64,000 nt of DNA from Silurus meridionalis (Eukaryota > Chordata > Actinopteri > Siluriformes > Siluridae): positions 17,649,000 to 17,712,999 of the forward strand of contig NC_060890.1 of assembly GCF_014805685.1 (NCBI RefSeq). The letters are read 5' to 3'. Position numbers and translations under genes: made by a program. This document shows positions 59,413-64,000 of the stretch, one piece after another. How positions within the stretch are numbered: position 1 is the stretch's first letter; each line of letters starts with the position of its first letter. The notes beneath the pieces were generated by a model. It saw only the letters and a list, made by a program, of their open reading frames with translations. It did not search any database and had not been told where the DNA came from.

Positions 59413-60672
59413 CAGATGATCAATAAGAGTTGGTGCTTATTGTTAGGGTAATGATGTATTAGGTCTCTTCCCACATACAGACACCATCTTTTATACACAA
59501 ATGCTTCAACACTTTTTGCTTTTCTGGCAATATCCATGGCAGCGTTCAGTGAGTTTTACAGAGGGTACGCTGCTTGGCTTTTCCCGCCTTCACACAGCAC
59601 TTTGATGGAAGCCTGCGTCTCCCCTGGGACCCTGGGCTGTGCTCGTTTATTGTGCTTCTTCTTTCTGTCTCTGTACCAGATTATGAGGAGCACAGGGATA
59701 TGAGGGGAGGTAGATCAATCAGCTCCCCCATCCCTCTCTCCCACTATCTCTCTCTTGCTCTCTTTCTTTCTCGCTCTCTCTATCCATCTATCTCTATGGA
59801 GTGACATCACACTGCATTTTCTTCAGCTAAGCCCTTGTGATTTCTGGAGAAGGTAGCCGAGTGCTACTGGCTGAATGAGAGCACAGCTTCAAAGCCTCTG
59901 CCTTGGTTACTGTGCTCTCACACACACAAAGCTGTTCTGCTAGCCAGCTAGCTCATCTCTGTATCACCAGCCAGGACCAATGGGTTTTAAATATATTTAT
60001 CCACACACTAAATAATTAAAAAGCCAGCATGCATGCATGTGAAAGAGGTATTCATGCATTCAGAACATATGGCATATATTCTTCACAACTATTCACCGAG
60101 CTCATTATATCTTCTTTTGTTACTTCAGCTTATTTACATAAACATATTCAATGTATCTGTTTGGGTCAATTCCAAGCCTGTAATAATGTTAGAATTGTTA
60201 AACCGACTGTTTACAAATGTACCTCTTTCTTTTTCTGTCTGTTCTAGAGAAGAAGTATGGGTGAAATTGCACCATTTATTATTTATGTGCATTAATCATC
60301 AGAAAAGGACATATGCATGTGTTTAAAGGTCAAAGATAAGACATGGCTTTTTTTTGCATCCAAACACAGTTTAAATTACAGAAAATGATTAATATACACT
60401 GTCAGAAACAAGGTACAAAGCTGTACCTCTTCTTGTCGCTGGGGCAGGAGCCTCAAGGTTATATTTGTGGTACCTTTAGTGCGTATCTTTCAACAAGAAA
60501 TGTGTATGTAGTGGAGCTGCAAATGTTTTATGAAATGTTCAGGACCTATAGGACCACTGTAGATTACAGCTTTAAAAAATACATGCACTTCCCAGCTATA
60601 ACACTGTATATATACTAACAATAAAGCAAGACACATAGGTGCTGTATATTCTTTATGGATTGTATAGCATTT

Positions 60673-60674
<2 letters not shown>

Positions 60675-60727
<53 letters not shown>
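60675..60727 (+). repeat. (GT)n microsatellite
   Basis: About 26 GT units. Confidence 0.95.
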
Positions 60728-60731
<4 letters not shown>

Positions 60732-61866
60732 GTGTCCTTGTAAATACACTGTAAAAATCCAGTAGCTGCTGATTTGCATATGTGTGGAGATGTACTGGAA
60801 CATAATATTTAAACCTGGTATAGTATTCCTAAGTGTATATACATATTTTTTGACTCTTAACCAAAGCACAAAGACATTTTCCTAAATGAATCACTAAAGC
60901 GTAGGAGGGGAAATTTTGCCATACCTGCATCATCATCATCATTAAGTGCACTTCCAGTATTATTGACAACACTGCAAACACCCAGTGTCATTTTTTTATG
61001 ACAATTAATTGAAAAGTGTTTTTCCCTGCTGTCTCATTAAGTATGTTTAGACACCGGTTAGATTAAGGCTGTCAGTATTGACATTAATGGGCCCTGTGGT
61101 AATGTAGCTCTATGCTTTGATAAACCTGCCTGAAGGCACGGAGGATATCATTATCCACTGACCGCGTCTGTGAAAGTGAATTAACCCAGGATCACTGACT
61201 GTGTTAACAAGGAGGCTGTGATGTCTCGATTTTTCAAACAGACAGTGTCACCTCCATGTTTAGTGATGTGCATGACCCTCAATGTTTATGATTGAGCTAA
61301 TTGAATCACTATAAGCAAGGCATTAGCGTTCGTCATCCTTCACTTCCCGATAAACTTTTTTCCACTTGCTCTTGTAATGAAAGAGAGAAAATATGAGAGA
61401 CACAGGGAAGAAGAAAATATTGGAGAACAAATTAGATGGGAGGAAAATAGGGACTTTAGGAAACTACAGTCACTGAGCGAAAAATCGATCTCTGTGGTGT
61501 CACTTAGGTGTTCCAAATTGTCATTTAAAAACACAAAGGAGAATTACTTTTTACGCTTTAGAAAATGTAGAACATTGGGTTAATGTTCTCTTATGTTTAA
61601 GAAGCATTTGTATAAATGGGTATCTGTAGTGATGACGTCAGACGTATGTGGAAATATTGGTGGTAAAATTAGAAAAAGCACATATGAACATTGGATGAAC
61701 AAGGTTCTCAATAAATAAGCTTTGTTGTGTTAACCCTGCGAGTGTGACCGTCAATTAAACAGGAGATAATCTAATTTTTGTCTGGTGTCTAACATATCTT
61801 AATAAACGGATTAAATTAGAAATGCGTCACCAAAATGCAGAATGGTGTTTTTATATAGTGTACATA

Positions 61867-62329
61867 TACTATATGGACCAGAATTTTTGAACACCGGACC
61901 ATAAGATTTGTATGTGCTTTTGAACATCCCATTCCACATTTAGTCGACATTTACCTACACTCCTTTGAAAGATGTTCCAGTAGATTTTGGAGTGTACTTG
62001 TGGAGATTTGTGTTCAATCAGCATCGAGGATGTTAATAAAAACAGTTACTGATGCTGGGCAAGGAGGCCTGTGGTGCAGTCAGTGTTTCAAATTAACCCA
62101 AAAGTGTGAAAGGGGTTGAGGTCAGAGCTCTATAGCAGGCTACTCAAGATCTTCCATTCCAACCCATGTAAACCTTATGTTAAAAGTAAAGAGAATACAA
62201 AGATACAAAGACATCCTAAATACCATGTACAAAGACATCCTAAACAATTTTGTACTTTGCAGAAGTTTGGTGAAGAACCACAAATGCCTGGAAAAGCCAG
62301 GTGTCCTAAAACTTTTGTCAATGTAGTTT
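61867..62329 (-). mobile_element. Tc1-derived non-autonomous repeat, copy B (inverted)
   Basis: Starts TACTATATGGACCAGAATTT and ends CAGGTGTCCTAAAACTTTTG, the same terminal motif pair as copy A at 10373 but with the interior in reverse orientation (for example TGTTCCAGTAGATTTTGGAG, GGGTTGAGGTCAGAGCTCT, GAAGAACCACA). A short local duplication (ACAAAGACATCCTAAA) lies near 62205-62245. Confidence 0.7.
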
Positions 62330-62577
62330 ACTTACCTCCAATTCAACAAATTGAAATTAATGCGCATAAATGTCACGTTTGTTACTGCAACTAAGTGACA
62401 AAAAGTTACATTTACAAATGTATATTGCAGCTTGTTTTTTCTCCAGGCTGCATTACATTGCTGATTGTTCTCATTTGCACTGTGTTTGTACAAATAGATG
62501 TTTGCACAAACGCTTTCTATGTAGTCCTGGGTGTAGGTTATGTCCCAGTTAGTTCTGGGTTGTCCAGTGTAGCCTTA

Positions 62578-62835
62578 TTTAATTCAGTTCAATTAGATTT
62601 TATTTGTATAATGCTTTTAAACATAGAAATCGTCCCAAAGCAGTTTTTAAAGAAATAAATAGGTTATAAAAGGTGAATTTATGTTAGTGTCTAAAAGTTT
62701 AACCTTTATAAGTTTATCCCTAATGAGCAAGTCAGTGTTGACCATAGCGTGAAAAAAAACTCCCTGGTATGAGGAACATACCATGAAAGGAACTAGACTC
62801 AAAAGGGAACCAAGCCTCATCTGGAGGTTACTGAC
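62578..62835 (+). mobile_element. Interspersed fish repeat, class unclear
   Basis: TTCAGTTCAATTAGATTTTA, TTGTATAATGCTTTTAA, TTTATCCCTAATGAGCAAG, AACTCCCTGGTATGAGG and GGAACTAGACTCAAAAGGGA follow in the order of a repeat I recall as very common in catfishes and related fish. No coding capacity. A degraded head of the same family may lie at 8264-8345. Confidence 0.5.
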
Positions 62836-63114
62836 CGTCAATTTATGTAATGTTCCTAATGTTCCAGCAGTACATGGTTGGCACACATTTGTTGTATTTT
62901 GTGTTTGATAGTGAGGTTAATGGCACATCAACTGCAGCTATTCTGAAAGCTAAAATTTTCCACATGGTCTCTGTAGTGCGTCCATTCAGTGAAAAGCTTC
63001 AAAACAGTAGGAACACTGAGGTGACACATAAAACACATAAAGAGAATTAAAAAGGCACATTTCCAAGCCTAGTTGTTTAAAATGCCAAGCTGGCACACTC
63101 TATGATGCAAATGT

Positions 63115-63115
<1 letters not shown>

Positions 63116-63180
<65 letters not shown>
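63116..63180 (+). repeat. (GT)n microsatellite
   Basis: About 32 GT units. Confidence 0.95.
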
Positions 63181-63181
<1 letters not shown>

Positions 63182-64000
63182 AGCTAATGAACCTATAGGT
63201 ATACTTGAAGATTGTTGGCACACAAAGGCTATTTCAGCAGAAGGACACACTAGTTCTAAAAAATTCTGAAACACAGACCATTTGAAGAAGCGAGTAGAAA
63301 TAGGGAGAGGCAGATGATAAATGATAAATCATGGCACAGTGGTCAAGATTTCTTCAGCTAGTGATGAACCTGAGAGCTGAGTAGATTAACATCTGACAAG
63401 GCTGTGGGTTGCAGACCTACGCTACACTAAGATCAAAGGTTTAGGGAGAATTGCCATATCACGAGTCTTACAGTACATTATATTTGTCAGGGGAAACATC
63501 TAAGGTTCTGGGTAGAACTGGACAGCAGGCTTTTTTTTTTTTTTTTTTTTGGAAGGGGGGGAAGATCCTTAATTCTAATTAATTTTATATAACTGCAGCT
63601 CCACAGTTAATATTAATGTGCATAATGCAATATGTAATAATGCATTGGGTGATATGATGAATGTCTCTGCTATCTTTATGAAGTTTTTTTCTGGAAGTGT
63701 TAACACAGAGGTAGAGATGGAGAGAAGATGGAGGGATTTTCTGAATTAGGAATGTTTTCAGGTTTTCAGTGTTTTGGGCAATGCTGCATTTCTTTAAAAT
63801 ATATAGAAAAAAGAGGATGGTGAGGGAACAACTGCTTATTACTGCTATAAAATAGCTTTAAATAAAAAAGTATGAGGAACATTACATTAATTGCAAATTG
63901 TTGTGAAACAGTATAACACTTGAGTGTGAGGTTATTGTTTGTGTACTTTATAGATGTGAGAATAGAACAGCTTTGCATCAGATCTCGTCATACCACATGC

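Larger units (their letters stand above)
59180..64000 (+). other. nrxn1: Intron after first LNS6 exon (open at window end)
   Basis: No further neurexin exon was found before position 64000. Contents: (CA)n at 59359-59410, (GT)n at 60675-60727, Tc1-derived repeat at 61867-62329, an interspersed repeat at 62578-62835, (GT)n at 63116-63180 and a T tract at 63531-63550. Region 59.4-60.6 kb shows nothing recognisable. Confidence 0.7.

Overview
The window lies inside a single large vertebrate gene on the + strand: an alpha-neurexin, closest to neurexin-1 (nrxn1). I recognise thirteen alpha exons and one beta-specific first exon by translated similarity to the known neurexin protein, with GT-AG splice sites and phases that join throughout. 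The thirteen alpha exons total 2741 nt and read through in one frame as about 913 residues: most of LNS2, all of LNS3, EGF2, LNS4, LNS5 and EGF3, and the start of LNS6. The 5' end (signal peptide, LNS1, EGF1, start of LNS2) and the 3' end (rest of LNS6, splice site 4, stalk, membrane segment, cytoplasmic tail) lie outside the window. Whether this is teleost nrxn1a or nrxn1b cannot be decided here.

The organism looks like a teleost fish. Evidence is the compact layout (about 59 kb from LNS2 to LNS6, against roughly a megabase for the whole human gene), very dense CA/GT, GATA and CTTT microsatellites, and fish-type mobile elements (a DIRS-like tyrosine-recombinase retroelement, hAT elements, Tc1 relatives, tRNA-derived SINEs). 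Several repeats resemble families I associate with otophysan fish such as catfishes; that part is inference from memory.

Layout: 140-2872, LNS2 exons including the small SS2 alternative exon; 2873-11277, an intron carrying a decayed DIRS-like element broken by nested hAT elements; 11278-16768, LNS3 and EGF2; 23977-27403, start of LNS4 and the 27-nt SS3 exon; 36903-38840, a compact block for the rest of LNS4 and LNS5; 41282-41401, EGF3; 41402-58997, a 17.6-kb intron holding the beta-neurexin first exon (47591-47798), a degenerate minisatellite, a ~490-bp tandem duplication and a dead Tc1 transposase; 58998-59179, first LNS6 exon. All else is intron.

How it works together: alpha-neurexin is a presynaptic adhesion receptor made from an upstream promoter. 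Beta-neurexin starts at the internal exon and splices, in the same phase as the EGF3 exon, into LNS6, giving a protein with its own signal peptide and only LNS6 outside the cell. Two canonical splice switches, SS2 and SS3, are preserved. The most notable non-coding signal is a cluster of ACTAAC hexamers around the SS2 exon, which match the binding motif of STAR-family (Quaking-type) splicing regulators.
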